Below are positions 34,022 through 42,710 of a stretch of DNA of 64,000 nucleotides, piece by piece. This DNA comes from an uncultured Draconibacterium sp. (lineage in GTDB: Bacteria > Bacteroidota > Bacteroidia > Bacteroidales > Prolixibacteraceae): assembly GCF_963675065.1 (NCBI RefSeq), contig NZ_OY775906.1, forward strand, positions 1,280,001 to 1,344,000. The letters run 5' to 3'. Within the stretch, counting starts at the first letter, position 1. Every line of letters begins with the position of its first letter. The notes below the pieces were generated by a model, which was not told the origin of the DNA, did not search any database, and was given only the letters and a program-made list of their open reading frames with translations. Both the position numbers and the translations under genes were made by a program.

Positions 34022-35374
34022 ATGCAAACGGAAATAACCATACTTATTTATTTTGTTTTTATTGTTGGAATTGGCGTTTATTCGGCCTTTCGAATCAAAA
34101 ATCCATCAGATTATTATGTTGCCGGAAAGAAAGCCGGCTTACTGCCTGTATCAGGTAGTTTACTGGCAACCATTCTTGGCGGTTCCGCATTAATGGGAAC
34201 TATTGAATTAAGCCAAAGCAGAGGTTGGGCAGCTTTATGGTTCTTGTTTTCCGCAGCAATAGGTTTGTTTGTTCTGGCACCTATCTCAAAATATGTTAGT
34301 AGATACGGAAATTACACACTTCCCGAATTATTGGGAAAGTTCTTTGGACGCAAGGCAGAACGATTTTCTACCGTAATTATTCCATTGGCATGGTTAGGAA
34401 TTGTGGCCGCTCAAATTATTGCAGCAGCCCAAATCCTTCAGGGACTTGGCTTTATTTCGTACCAGAATGCGGCCATTTTATCCGGGCTGGTTTTTATTGC
34501 CTATACCTTGTTGGGCGGCCAGTTAAGTATTCTGAAAACTGATTCATTACAGGCCATTTTAATTATCAGCGGGTTGGCGGCTCTGCTGTTTTTTGCCATT
34601 CAGTCACCCGAACATTTGCAGGTTGAGCCTTTAAAATTTACCGCATTGTTCAATTCCAGATTTTCAGTTGTCGATCTGATCGTTCTGATAATGACTTATT
34701 CGGTAACATTTATTGTTGGCCCGGATATTTACTCCCGCCTGTTTTGTGCCGGAAGTGAGAAAACAGCACGAAGAAGTATAATTATCGTAGCATCAATATT
34801 AATCCCTGTTTCATTTGCCCTTACCTATTTGGGTGTGTATTCCGGCAAAGAAAACGAAGGAATTATGGCATTTGCCGGGCACCTGCTTCCCAACTGGGCT
34901 TATGGTTTGTTTATAGCGGCATTGCTTTCAGCAGTAATGTCTTCGGCTGATACCACTTTGCTTACTTCAAGTATGATATTAAGTGAACTATTTAGTGGAA
35001 ACCTTGAAAAGAAACAAGCCCTTCCTCTCACCCGTTGGCTGGTTGTGGTAATCGGTTTTTTTAGTTTGCTGATTGCATTGTATATCACCTCGGTAATTCA
35101 GGCTTTACTCTTGGCACTCAGTTTTTTCTCTGGTGCATTTGTGGTTCCTGTATTATGCGGATTGCTAAGCTTTAAAGTGAACAATAAAAACGTAATTTGG
35201 GCAATTGTCTTTGGTGGAATAACAGCTTTGGCTGGCAAACTGCTAACCTTATTTGATTATCAAAGTATAGGAAACGGCGTTATCATTCTAAGTTATTTTG
35301 TAAACAGCCTTTTCCTGTTTATCGGACGTAATTCAAAAAACACCTCTGAACGATCAACAGATTTCAAAGTTTAG
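34022..35374 (+). CDS. Sodium:solute symporter family transporter
   Basis: A 450-aa integral membrane protein with about 12 hydrophobic segments, fitting the SSS family: SDYYVAGKKAGLLPVSGSLLATILGGSALMG at the N-terminus is the typical TM1-TM2 region with the sodium-site helix break, and RYGNYTLPELLG is another family signature. It lacks a C-terminal kinase extension. Members import sugars, amino acids, vitamins or anions with Na+; the substrate cannot be read from sequence. It is shorter than the 500-550 aa of sugar-type members. Divergent from the GNAT-RLAN-ATP-grasp gene across a 180-bp gap. Confidence 0.88.
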   Translation: MQTEITILIYFVFIVGIGVYSAFRIKNPSDYYVAGKKAGLLPVSGSLLATILGGSALMGTIELSQSRGWAALWFLFSAAIGLFVLAPISKYVSRYGNYTLPELLGKFFGRKAERFSTVIIPLAWLGIVAAQIIAAAQILQGLGFISYQNAAILSGLVFIAYTLLGGQLSILKTDSLQAILIISGLAALLFFAIQSPEHLQVEPLKFTALFNSRFSVVDLIVLIMTYSVTFIVGPDIYSRLFCAGSEKTARRSIIIVASILIPVSFALTYLGVYSGKENEGIMAFAGHLLPNWAYGLFIAALLSAVMSSADTTLLTSSMILSELFSGNLEKKQALPLTRWLVVVIGFFSLLIALYITSVIQALLLALSFFSGAFVVPVLCGLLSFKVNNKNVIWAIVFGGITALAGKLLTLFDYQSIGNGVIILSYFVNSLFLFIGRNSKNTSERSTDFKV

Positions 35375-35456
35375 CAGATTTTAAATTCTTCACAATTTGA
35401 TCTGAATTTGCTAATTCATATTCAATCTTCTTTCAATTGTTTTTATTTTGTCGCGC

Positions 35457-35496
35457 TTAAACAATTCGTTCGTTACGAAACGAAACTATTGTTTAA
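35457..35496. promoter_or_regulatory. Forty-bp near-palindrome upstream of the histidine kinase operon
   Basis: TTAAACAAT (35457-35465) and ATTGTTTAA (35488-35496) are perfect inverted arms; between them TTCGTTCGT and ACGAAACGAA continue the symmetry with one inserted base. It is 57 bp before the kinase start and has no T-run, so an operator or a structured leader is more likely than a terminator. Confidence 0.55.
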
Positions 35497-35553
35497 AACA
35501 GTCGGAAGGGGACATTCGACAATTGAACGATACTAGACTAAACAAGAGGGACT

Positions 35554-36966
35554 ATGAAATACAAGCAGCTTATTGAAAGCCTGGAAAACGATTATTTCTT
35601 TTATTCACATAATATTGATGGTGATTATCTCTATATGAGCCCCTCTGTTGAAACCATTTTGGGTTACAACGTTGAGGAAGCAAAAGAAGGTCTTGTAAAA
35701 CACATGACCGATAGCGATATAAATAAAAAAACCATTGAAGTACTACGTAAAAGCGCCACTGGCAAAAGGCAAAAAACATTTCAATTTGAATTGTTTGCAA
35801 AAAATGGTGCAATTAAGGTTATTGAAATAACAGAATCGCCATTGTACAATGAAAATGGAGAGCTTCTTTCGATTGAAGGCGTTGCACATGATATTACGCG
35901 GCGTATTGAGCGCGAAAAAACCATCAGAGAACAAAACGAAAAACTAAAACAACAAACCGAGGAACTGGAAGCGACCATTGCCGATCTGAAACAAACTCAG
36001 TCGCAATTGGTACAGTCGGAAAAAATGCGTGCCCTCGGAAACCTGATAGCTGGTGTTGCCCACGAAATTAATACACCAATTGGTGCTATAAACGCCTCGG
36101 TTGATAATATATCCCGCTCTCTTGATGAATCAATGCAAAACCTGTATACCCTCTTCACCCGTTTATCCGAAAAAGAGTTGGTTGTTTTTCTTAAAATAAT
36201 GAAACTTATTGACCGATCGAAGCCGGCCTTGGTTTCAAAAGAAAAACGATATTATAAAAAACTGGTAAAAGAGAAACTTGACAATGCAGGTTTTGATGAT
36301 ACTTATACCATGACAGATCATGTAATTTACCTGAACCTATACGAAGTTGTTGATCAAATTATACCTCTACTGAAAGTTGATAATCCCGGATTCATTTTAA
36401 AATCTATTCGCGATATCTATTCTGTTCGAAAAAATTCGGAGAACATTAAACTGGCTGTTGACAAAGCATCGAAAGTGGTATACGCACTTAAGAAGTTTAC
36501 CCACAAAGATCAGGGGATGGACAAGGAATTAAGTAACCTCAGAGAAAATATAGATATGGTGCTTACTCTGCACCATAACCGTATAAAACAAGGAATTGAG
36601 GTTATTCAGAATTATGACGATGATATTCCTCTTATCAATTGTTACCCTGACGAATTGGTGCAGGTGTGGACAAATCTGATTTCCAATGCCATACAAGCAA
36701 TGGACAATATCGGGCAGTTAACCATTACCATTATAAACATGGGTGAACGTATACAGGTTTCGATTTCAGATACAGGCTGCGGAATTCCTGATAAGATACG
36801 TGAGAAAATATTTGAACCATTCTTTACAACCAAAAAAGCGGGTGAAGGAACAGGTATCGGGCTTGAACTTGTACTAAAGATTATTGAAAAGCATCAGGGT
36901 AACTTAGATTTTAAAAGTAAGGTAGGCGAAGGAACAACATTTATTGTTACTTTACCGGTTAAATAA
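35554..36966 (+). CDS. PAS-domain sensor histidine kinase
   Basis: A 470-aa cytoplasmic protein with no membrane segment, preceded by AGAGGGA 2 bp before the ATG. A PAS domain covers about residues 5-125 (SPSVETILGYNVEEAKEG), followed by a coiled coil (130-160) and the H-box AHEINTPIGA (His near 169). The HATPase domain is C-terminal: NLISNAIQAMD, DTGCGIP, GEGTGIGLELVLKI. Unusually, about 150 residues of helical sequence separate the H-box from the HATPase domain, instead of the usual short dimerisation helix. It heads an operon with two response-regulator genes (8-bp and 0-bp gaps), presumably its partners. The signal is unknown. Confidence 0.88.
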   Translation: MKYKQLIESLENDYFFYSHNIDGDYLYMSPSVETILGYNVEEAKEGLVKHMTDSDINKKTIEVLRKSATGKRQKTFQFELFAKNGAIKVIEITESPLYNENGELLSIEGVAHDITRRIEREKTIREQNEKLKQQTEELEATIADLKQTQSQLVQSEKMRALGNLIAGVAHEINTPIGAINASVDNISRSLDESMQNLYTLFTRLSEKELVVFLKIMKLIDRSKPALVSKEKRYYKKLVKEKLDNAGFDDTYTMTDHVIYLNLYEVVDQIIPLLKVDNPGFILKSIRDIYSVRKNSENIKLAVDKASKVVYALKKFTHKDQGMDKELSNLRENIDMVLTLHHNRIKQGIEVIQNYDDDIPLINCYPDELVQVWTNLISNAIQAMDNIGQLTITIINMGERIQVSISDTGCGIPDKIREKIFEPFFTTKKAGEGTGIGLELVLKIIEKHQGNLDFKSKVGEGTTFIVTLPVK

Positions 36967-36973
36967 TTCAGTT

Positions 36974-37381
36974 ATGAAGAAAAAGGCAATAGTTTGTGTT
37001 GATGATGAAAGTATAATTCTTGATAGTTTGGGCGAACAAATAAAAAACATTTTCGGAGATGAATATTTGTACGAATCGGCAGAAAATGCAGAGGAAGGAC
37101 TTGAAGTTATTGAAGAATTGACGCAAGAAGATGTTGATGTGCTGATTATTGTTTCAGACTGGTTAATGCCGGGTAAAAAAGGAGACGAGTTTTTAGTCGA
37201 AGTTCATAAGAAATTTCCAAAAATAGTAAAGGTAATGCTAACCGGACAAGCAGACGAGCTGGCCATAAGCAATGCTATTAAAAATGCAGAATTACATGCT
37301 TACATTTCAAAGCCATGGTCATCTCAGGATTTAGAGCGGGTAATAAAAACAGGATTGTCAAAAATTAAAAATAAGGGGTAA
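36974..37381 (+). CDS. Single-domain response regulator
   Basis: A 135-aa receiver domain from ATG 36974; an upstream in-frame start at 36944 would run through the kinase stop and is unlikely. CVDDES gives the acidic pocket, the phospho-accepting Asp is in SDWLMPG, the conserved Thr is in MLTGQAD, and the Lys is in ISKPWSS. It has no output domain, so it probably relays phosphate or acts by protein contact between the kinases before and after it. The KPW variant and the sequence resemble the receiver of the next gene, suggesting tandem duplication. Confidence 0.9.
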   Translation: MKKKAIVCVDDESIILDSLGEQIKNIFGDEYLYESAENAEEGLEVIEELTQEDVDVLIIVSDWLMPGKKGDEFLVEVHKKFPKIVKVMLTGQADELAISNAIKNAELHAYISKPWSSQDLERVIKTGLSKIKNKG

Positions 37382-38563
37382 ATGAAAAAACAAACAATCA
37401 TTTGTGTTGACGATGAAGAAATAATCCTGGAGGCAATACAGGAACAACTTCAGTCGACATTTGGGGAAGAATATAATATTGAAACTTCAGATAGCGGAGA
37501 AGATGCGCTGGAGTTTTTCAAGGAGCTAATTGATGAAGGTCAGCAAGTTCCGGTAATTATTTCGGATTATATTATGCCGGGCATGAAAGGCGATGAACTT
37601 TTAAAAGAAATACACAAACTTTCGCCAGAGTCGTTAAAAATACTGCTTACAGGTCAGGCCAGCATCGAAGGAATTAGCAATGCTATAAACAATGCAAAAC
37701 TTTATCGTTACATTGCAAAGCCATGGGATAAAGACGATCTGGTATTAACCGTAAAAGAAGCGGTAAAAAGTTTTATTCAGGAAATTAAAATCCGCAAACA
37801 AAATAAAGAACTACTCGAACTAAATGCATCGTTGGAAGAACAGGTTGCACAGCGTACCGAGGAATTAAGAGAGGCCAATGCCGCTAAAGACAAATTCTTT
37901 TCCATCATTGCCCACGATTTAAAAAGCCCTTTTAATGCCCTGTTAGGATTATCGGATGCCATGCTCGAAAACTGGGAGGTATTTGAAGATGAAAACAAGC
38001 TGGAGTTTGTTCAGGATATCCATAGTGCCTCAAAAAACACCTATGCTTTGTTACAAAACCTATTGGAATGGTCGCGTTCGCAGATTGGCAGTGTAAAAGT
38101 TAATCCCGTGGTATTTACCCCGGTAGAATTGGTTCATGAAAATCTTGAAGTATTAAAACAACATGCCGAATCGAAACAGATCTCAATTACCAATAAGGTT
38201 AATAATGAAGTTCTTTGCCACGCCGACAAAAATATGATCTCAACGGTTTTCCGTAATCTTATTTCCAATGCCATTAAGTTTACCAATCCGCAGGGAAATA
38301 TAATGATTACAGGCTGCACGAAAAACGAACATCATGAATTTTGTGTTACAGACGATGGTATAGGTATGGAAGAAAAGACCAGGAATAACCTTTTCAACCT
38401 TAACAGCAAAACTCAGCGTACTGGTACATCCAATGAAAGCGGAACAGGATTAGGTCTTCTTCTATGTAAAGAGTTCGTGGAAAAAAACGGTGGAGAAATA
38501 TCGGTTACCAGTAAAGAAAATGAAGGCAGTTCCTTCTGTTTTACCCTACCGGTAGCGCATTAA
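37382..38563 (+). CDS. Receiver - histidine kinase hybrid protein
   Basis: A 393-aa cytoplasmic protein. Residues 1-125 are a receiver domain (CVDDEE, phospho-Asp in SDYIMPGMKGDE, KPWDKDD). A coiled coil follows (about 140-165), then HisKA with H-box IIAHDLKSPFNALLG (His near 177), then HATPase (NLISNAIKFTNP, DDGIGM, SGTGLGLLLCKEFVEKNGG). Input comes from phosphorylation of its own receiver, probably by the kinase at 35554. Its start codon directly follows the stop of the previous gene. The 3' end overlaps the convergent pepP gene by four bases. Confidence 0.9.
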   Translation: MKKQTIICVDDEEIILEAIQEQLQSTFGEEYNIETSDSGEDALEFFKELIDEGQQVPVIISDYIMPGMKGDELLKEIHKLSPESLKILLTGQASIEGISNAINNAKLYRYIAKPWDKDDLVLTVKEAVKSFIQEIKIRKQNKELLELNASLEEQVAQRTEELREANAAKDKFFSIIAHDLKSPFNALLGLSDAMLENWEVFEDENKLEFVQDIHSASKNTYALLQNLLEWSRSQIGSVKVNPVVFTPVELVHENLEVLKQHAESKQISITNKVNNEVLCHADKNMISTVFRNLISNAIKFTNPQGNIMITGCTKNEHHEFCVTDDGIGMEEKTRNNLFNLNSKTQRTGTSNESGTGLGLLLCKEFVEKNGGEISVTSKENEGSSFCFTLPVAH

Positions 38564-40341
38564 ATTTCGGCTGTTAATTCATTCAGAAATTTGTGATATT
38601 TATCCTCAATAAGTGGCTTTAACTCATTGTTCACACACATATGGTAATCATTTAACCATTTGCGTTCCTTTTCGGTAAGCAGATCAACTTTTATCAACGA
38701 AGTATCGATCGGGCAAAGTGTAAGTGTATCAAAACCAAGAAAAAGTCCGAACTCAGTGGTTTCGCGTTCTACACAAACCATCATGTTTTCGGTACGAAGT
38801 CCGTATTGTCCTTCACGGTAAAATGCAGGTTCGTTCGAAAGCACCTGCCCCGGCAGCAACAGGTTTTCGTTGTATTCCAAACGAATTGCCATTGGTCCTT
38901 CGTGCACATTCAGAAAATGGCCAACACCATGACCGGTACCATGTCCGTAATTCATACCGTTTTCCCACAGCGCCTGCCTTGCCAGAATATCAAGGTGACA
39001 GCCTTTTATGCCGTATGGAAATTTGGCTTGAGTTAAACCGATCATTCCTTTCAGTGTTAGCGTAAAATCCGTTTTGAACTGGTCAGAAACTGCTCCTAGT
39101 GCTACTGTTCGGGTGATGTCTGTAGTTCCATCGATATACTGACCACCCGAATCAAAAAGCACTACACCGTCAGCTTCCAAAGGCAAACCATCATCGGCTC
39201 CAATGTGCAGGTGAACAATTGCACCGCGACTTTTGTAGCCTACAATCGGTGGAAAACTTTCGCCTTTAAAATCCTTTTGTCTGGCCCTGAATTCAGTCAG
39301 CTTTTTTCCAAATTCGTAATCTGTTAACGTTTCTTTTCCAATCGTCTCTTTAAGCCAGTGCAAACACTCTACCAGTGCAACACCGTCTTTTTTCATCGCA
39401 TTTCTAAAACCTTCCAGCTCCGTTCTATTTTTAATAGCCTTTTGAATGGCCACTAATGAAGTTCCTTCAATAATCTCATTTTTACCGGAAAGCGCACTGT
39501 AAGCAGCAAAATTTAAAGTTGACGGATCGATGAAAATCGTGTTACCACTAACTTCTGACAGGTAGTTGTAGAAACAGTTATAATCTTTTAGCTCAACACC
39601 ATCGGCTTCTAGTTTCGATCTGAGTTCGGGATCAACTTTGCCGGGATCAACAAAAAGAAGGTTTTCCTCTTTCCCAATTACGGCAAATGCAGTAAAAACC
39701 GGATTGTATGGCACATCCGATCCACGTAAATTGGACAGCCACGCCAGTTCGTCTAACATGGACACTACGTGAATATCGGCACCAAATGATGCTAACTCAT
39801 CAGCAATTTTTTGTTGCTTTTCAGGTCGTGCAACTCCGGCATATTTTACGTCTAACTCAAAAACTTTATCGTTGGGAACAGCCGGGCGGTCTTCCCAAAT
39901 GGCTTCAAACAAATCGGGTGTCTCCACCAGTTCAATGTCCTTTTTCAAAAAGCCTTTCTGCAAACTCCTGAAAGCATCAACAGTTAATGATTGCGCATCG
40001 AGCCCCACTTTACTCCCGGCTGGCAAATTCCGGCTCAACCAACTATCTGGCGATACAGCATCCGTAACGCGCAACTTCTGCATTTCAATTCCGGTTTCAT
40101 CCAGCTCTTCGGTTGCCTGCAAAAAATAACGTGAATCGGTCCACAAAGCTGCTTTGTCAAGCGTTACCGCAACCAAACCATACGAGCCTGTAAATCCCGA
40201 AATGTACTCGCGTGTTTCCCATCGTTTAGGTAAATATTCGCTCGAATGCGGATCGGTACCTGAAATGTACCACGCATCAATATCGAGCTTTTTCATTTCG
40301 GTGCGTAATGCAGCTAGTCGTTGTTTTATTTCTGTCTTCAT
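38560..40341 (-). CDS. pepP: Xaa-Pro aminopeptidase (M24B)
   Basis: A 593-aa cytoplasmic metallopeptidase of the aminopeptidase P type. Two N-terminal creatinase-like domains (about 1-300) precede the pita-bread catalytic domain with metal ligands in DSGGQYIDGTTDITRT (two Asp), GHGTGHGVGHFLNVHEGP (His), EPAFYREGQYGLRTEN (Glu) and a further Glu. It removes an N-terminal residue preceding proline. The length fits the three-domain long form. The Nudix gene starts 4 bp upstream on the same strand and is probably cotranscribed. Confidence 0.93.
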   Translation of the reverse strand: MKTEIKQRLAALRTEMKKLDIDAWYISGTDPHSSEYLPKRWETREYISGFTGSYGLVAVTLDKAALWTDSRYFLQATEELDETGIEMQKLRVTDAVSPDSWLSRNLPAGSKVGLDAQSLTVDAFRSLQKGFLKKDIELVETPDLFEAIWEDRPAVPNDKVFELDVKYAGVARPEKQQKIADELASFGADIHVVSMLDELAWLSNLRGSDVPYNPVFTAFAVIGKEENLLFVDPGKVDPELRSKLEADGVELKDYNCFYNYLSEVSGNTIFIDPSTLNFAAYSALSGKNEIIEGTSLVAIQKAIKNRTELEGFRNAMKKDGVALVECLHWLKETIGKETLTDYEFGKKLTEFRARQKDFKGESFPPIVGYKSRGAIVHLHIGADDGLPLEADGVVLFDSGGQYIDGTTDITRTVALGAVSDQFKTDFTLTLKGMIGLTQAKFPYGIKGCHLDILARQALWENGMNYGHGTGHGVGHFLNVHEGPMAIRLEYNENLLLPGQVLSNEPAFYREGQYGLRTENMMVCVERETTEFGLFLGFDTLTLCPIDTSLIKVDLLTEKERKWLNDYHMCVNNELKPLIEDKYHKFLNELTAEI

Positions 40342-40344
40342 TGT

Positions 40345-40875
40345 TTATGCCTTTGTGCTCTTAAAATAGTCTTTAACAAATTTCTTTATCGAAGGTGCAG
40401 GAATATCATCGTAATTCAGATCTTTTTCTGAGTAGAATTTATAATCTAGAATATCGTCCATCGGTTTCAGGTCATCAATCGATTCTGCGGTAACCTGAAA
40501 TGCCATATCAAGTGTAAATACGGTGTACGCAGAAAAAACATATTCGTTTGGCGCTGAGCCCAGGTATTTTAAGGCCTTTACTTTCAATCCCAACTCCTCT
40601 TTTAGTTCGCGTTTCACTGCATCTTCTGCCGATTCCATCGGATCGATAAATCCGCCGGGCAGATCGAGTTTTCCATAGTGGGGTTCAACGCCACGTGTAA
40701 CCAGCATCAGTTTTCCTGAATCGTCAGTCACCAAAGCTGCTACGGCAGCCGATGAATTTATAAAGAAATGAAAACCACAGGCAGCACATTTTAATGAACG
40801 TTCGCCGGATTTATTAAACTCCGCAGAACCACACTTCGGACAATATTTTAAAACTTTCAAAGGATGAGTATCCAT
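40345..40875 (-). CDS. Nudix hydrolase with N-terminal zinc ribbon
   Basis: A 176-aa protein. Residues about 11-40 form a zinc ribbon (YCPKCGSAEF ... CAACGFHFF), and the Nudix box GGFIDPMESAEDAVKRELKE-ELGL follows the G-x5-E-x7-RE-x2-EExG pattern near residues 75-97. The ribbon-plus-Nudix layout resembles NudC-like or ADP-ribose-type hydrolases, which cleave nucleoside diphosphates linked to another moiety; the substrate is not determined. Cotranscribed with pepP, which starts 4 bp downstream. Confidence 0.88.
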   Translation of the reverse strand: MDTHPLKVLKYCPKCGSAEFNKSGERSLKCAACGFHFFINSSAAVAALVTDDSGKLMLVTRGVEPHYGKLDLPGGFIDPMESAEDAVKRELKEELGLKVKALKYLGSAPNEYVFSAYTVFTLDMAFQVTAESIDDLKPMDDILDYKFYSEKDLNYDDIPAPSIKKFVKDYFKSTKA

Positions 40876-40942
40876 TTAATTTGATTTGCGAATTTTGATT
40901 AACGAATGAAGATTACTGATTTCTCTTATCAAATTACATGCA

Positions 40943-41845
40943 TCATTCAATTATTTCTCTTGCTTTCAGCCAGTCGACAAATAAATTTGGCCAGTTATCA
41001 GCCGGAATTCCGTTATTACGAAGGCCAAAACCGTGACCACCTTTTTGAAAAATATGCAATTCGGCGGGTACGTCAAATTCTTTCAATTTTGAGTAAAAAC
41101 TGATTGAATTTTTTGGTAAAACAGCTGTATCGTCGTCGGCCAAAACCAGAAATGTTGGTGGCGTTTCAGCACTCACATTTAACTCGTTCGAATATTTTCG
41201 GATCAACTCTTTATCATGCCCTTTGCCGATCAAATTCTCCCTCGATCCCAAATGAGTGAATTCTTCATCCATGGTAATTACCGGATACAGCAATAACATA
41301 AAATCAGGCCGGCAACTTTGCTGTTCAAGCTTATCCGCGCTTTCTTTATTACCATAATCGAATACCGTTCCGGCTGTTGAGGCCAGGTGGCCACCGGCTG
41401 AAGAGCCTGCGATTCCAATCTTTTCAGGATTGATACCCCACTCTTCGGCATTTGCACGCACTATGCGAATGGCTTGCCGTGTATCACTCGATGGAACTTC
41501 GTGGTTTCCGTAAGGTAGGCGGTATTTTAATACAATTCCGGTAATTCCTTTGGTTTGCAGAAAACGTGCGATATCATATCCTTCGTGGTCCATCGCTTCA
41601 ATCCAGTAACCACCACCAGGACAAATTACCACTGCCGCACCGGTGTTATTTTCAGCTTCAGGCGAGAAAACATACATTTCCGCTTCCGATACTTTTCGAA
41701 CGCGCACTCCGTCGTATATCTCTTCAGGCTCGGTCATGCCGTTGTCGTTTGGTGCTCCGTTTGGCCACACTTTTAATGTTCTATTTTGTGCGATAACAAT
41801 TACGGTTAGTAATGAAAATAGTAGGATTAGGTTGATTCGTTTCAT
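40943..41845 (-). CDS. Secreted alpha/beta hydrolase (esterase, BD-FAE/acetylxylan esterase-like)
   Basis: A 300-aa protein with a signal peptide (residues 1-19). The oxyanion-hole motif is CPGGGYWI near residue 75, the nucleophile is GIAGSSAGGHLAS (Ser near 148), the acid is in LADDDTAV and the His in GGHGFG. It fits the COG0657 family, which in Bacteroidota often removes acetyl or feruloyl groups from plant polysaccharides in the periplasm. No polysaccharide-utilisation genes are nearby, so the substrate is open. Confidence 0.87.
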   Translation of the reverse strand: MKRINLILLFSLLTVIVIAQNRTLKVWPNGAPNDNGMTEPEEIYDGVRVRKVSEAEMYVFSPEAENNTGAAVVICPGGGYWIEAMDHEGYDIARFLQTKGITGIVLKYRLPYGNHEVPSSDTRQAIRIVRANAEEWGINPEKIGIAGSSAGGHLASTAGTVFDYGNKESADKLEQQSCRPDFMLLLYPVITMDEEFTHLGSRENLIGKGHDKELIRKYSNELNVSAETPPTFLVLADDDTAVLPKNSISFYSKLKEFDVPAELHIFQKGGHGFGLRNNGIPADNWPNLFVDWLKAREIIE

Positions 41846-41922
41846 CTCATTAAAATAGTTTAGTTCATTTGTATTCGACTGAACTCCCGATGAATATTAA
41901 TTCTTCTTGTCTGCCAGCGTTA

Positions 41923-42102
41923 GGCAGGTTTGTGAATTTGAAGAATAAAAATTCATGTTCGTTTCATCCGTTTAAAATTTTCAAGTTTCCAATAAATTAC
42001 TTTAAAATTTGAGAACGGATGTAACCGCTCCGCTCTCACATAAACTTTTTTAATCATGCTAATTTGTGAATCGATGATTTAAAAAGTTCATGTTCGTTTC
42101 AT
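41923..42102. repeat. Direct repeat pair in the gap before the esterase gene
   Basis: TTCATGTTCGTTTCAT occurs at 41952-41967 and again at 42087-42102, each preceded by TTTGTGAAT, a short variable stretch and an A-run, giving two imperfect 40-bp units about 135 bp apart. They occupy the 259-bp gap between the 177-aa gene and the esterase gene. No gene is seen in the gap. Confidence 0.55.
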
Positions 42103-42104
42103 AA

Positions 42105-42638
42105 TTATTTAGTTTTTGCTCCAACAAAATAATGTTCCTTTTCGGCAAACAATACATTAAAAGTCGTTAGCGAACCATAGGCACGTGTTATGTATTGCTG
42201 GATATTTACTTTTTCTTCGTCGGTAAGCGATTTGCTGCTGTTGATATTTTGCTCCAGAACACGCAACCTGTCGCGAAGCATTACAATCTTATGAAAAAAT
42301 GTTTCAACAGGAATTTCTTTTGGTTTTAGCTCTGGATCGGCAGGCTGTAACAACATGGTTCCACCTTCCCATTTTTCACCTAAGGGAACTACCTCATTCA
42401 GCGCAGCATGTTTATCAAGCACATAACTTAACACCTTTTCAATTTCACCAATTGAGAGCCGGGATTTTGGCGCAGTTTCATTCGCCTCCAAAACTGTAAG
42501 ATCAGTATTTCGCTTTGTAATTTCCATTTTACCACCTCGCTCAAAAAATATCTCGTAGGCAGTAAGGTTGTCTTTACTAATTATTCCTTCTCCGTACCGC
42601 GGATGTTCAACCCTAGTTCCAACAGTTAAATTTTCCAT
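42105..42638 (-). CDS. Hypothetical protein with SH3-like N-terminus
   Basis: A 177-aa soluble protein. The first 55 residues (VGTRVEHPRYGEGIISKDN, then YEIFFERGGKMEI) look like a small SH3/KOW-type barrel of the kind found in nucleic-acid-associated proteins such as UvrD/PcrA C-termini. The remainder is helical with a conserved-looking GEIEKVLSYVLDKHAALNE stretch. I do not recognise a named family. It lies between the esterase and the LysM fusion gene on the same strand, and its start is 72 bp from the LysM gene stop. Confidence 0.7.
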   Translation of the reverse strand: MENLTVGTRVEHPRYGEGIISKDNLTAYEIFFERGGKMEITKRNTDLTVLEANETAPKSRLSIGEIEKVLSYVLDKHAALNEVVPLGEKWEGGTMLLQPADPELKPKEIPVETFFHKIVMLRDRLRVLEQNINSSKSLTDEEKVNIQQYITRAYGSLTTFNVLFAEKEHYFVGAKTK

Positions 42639-42710
42639 TTCAGTTTAATTTATTGATTGGTTAAGATAAAATATTTTCAGGTATCAGTTTATGAGAAATG
42701 CCACCAACTT

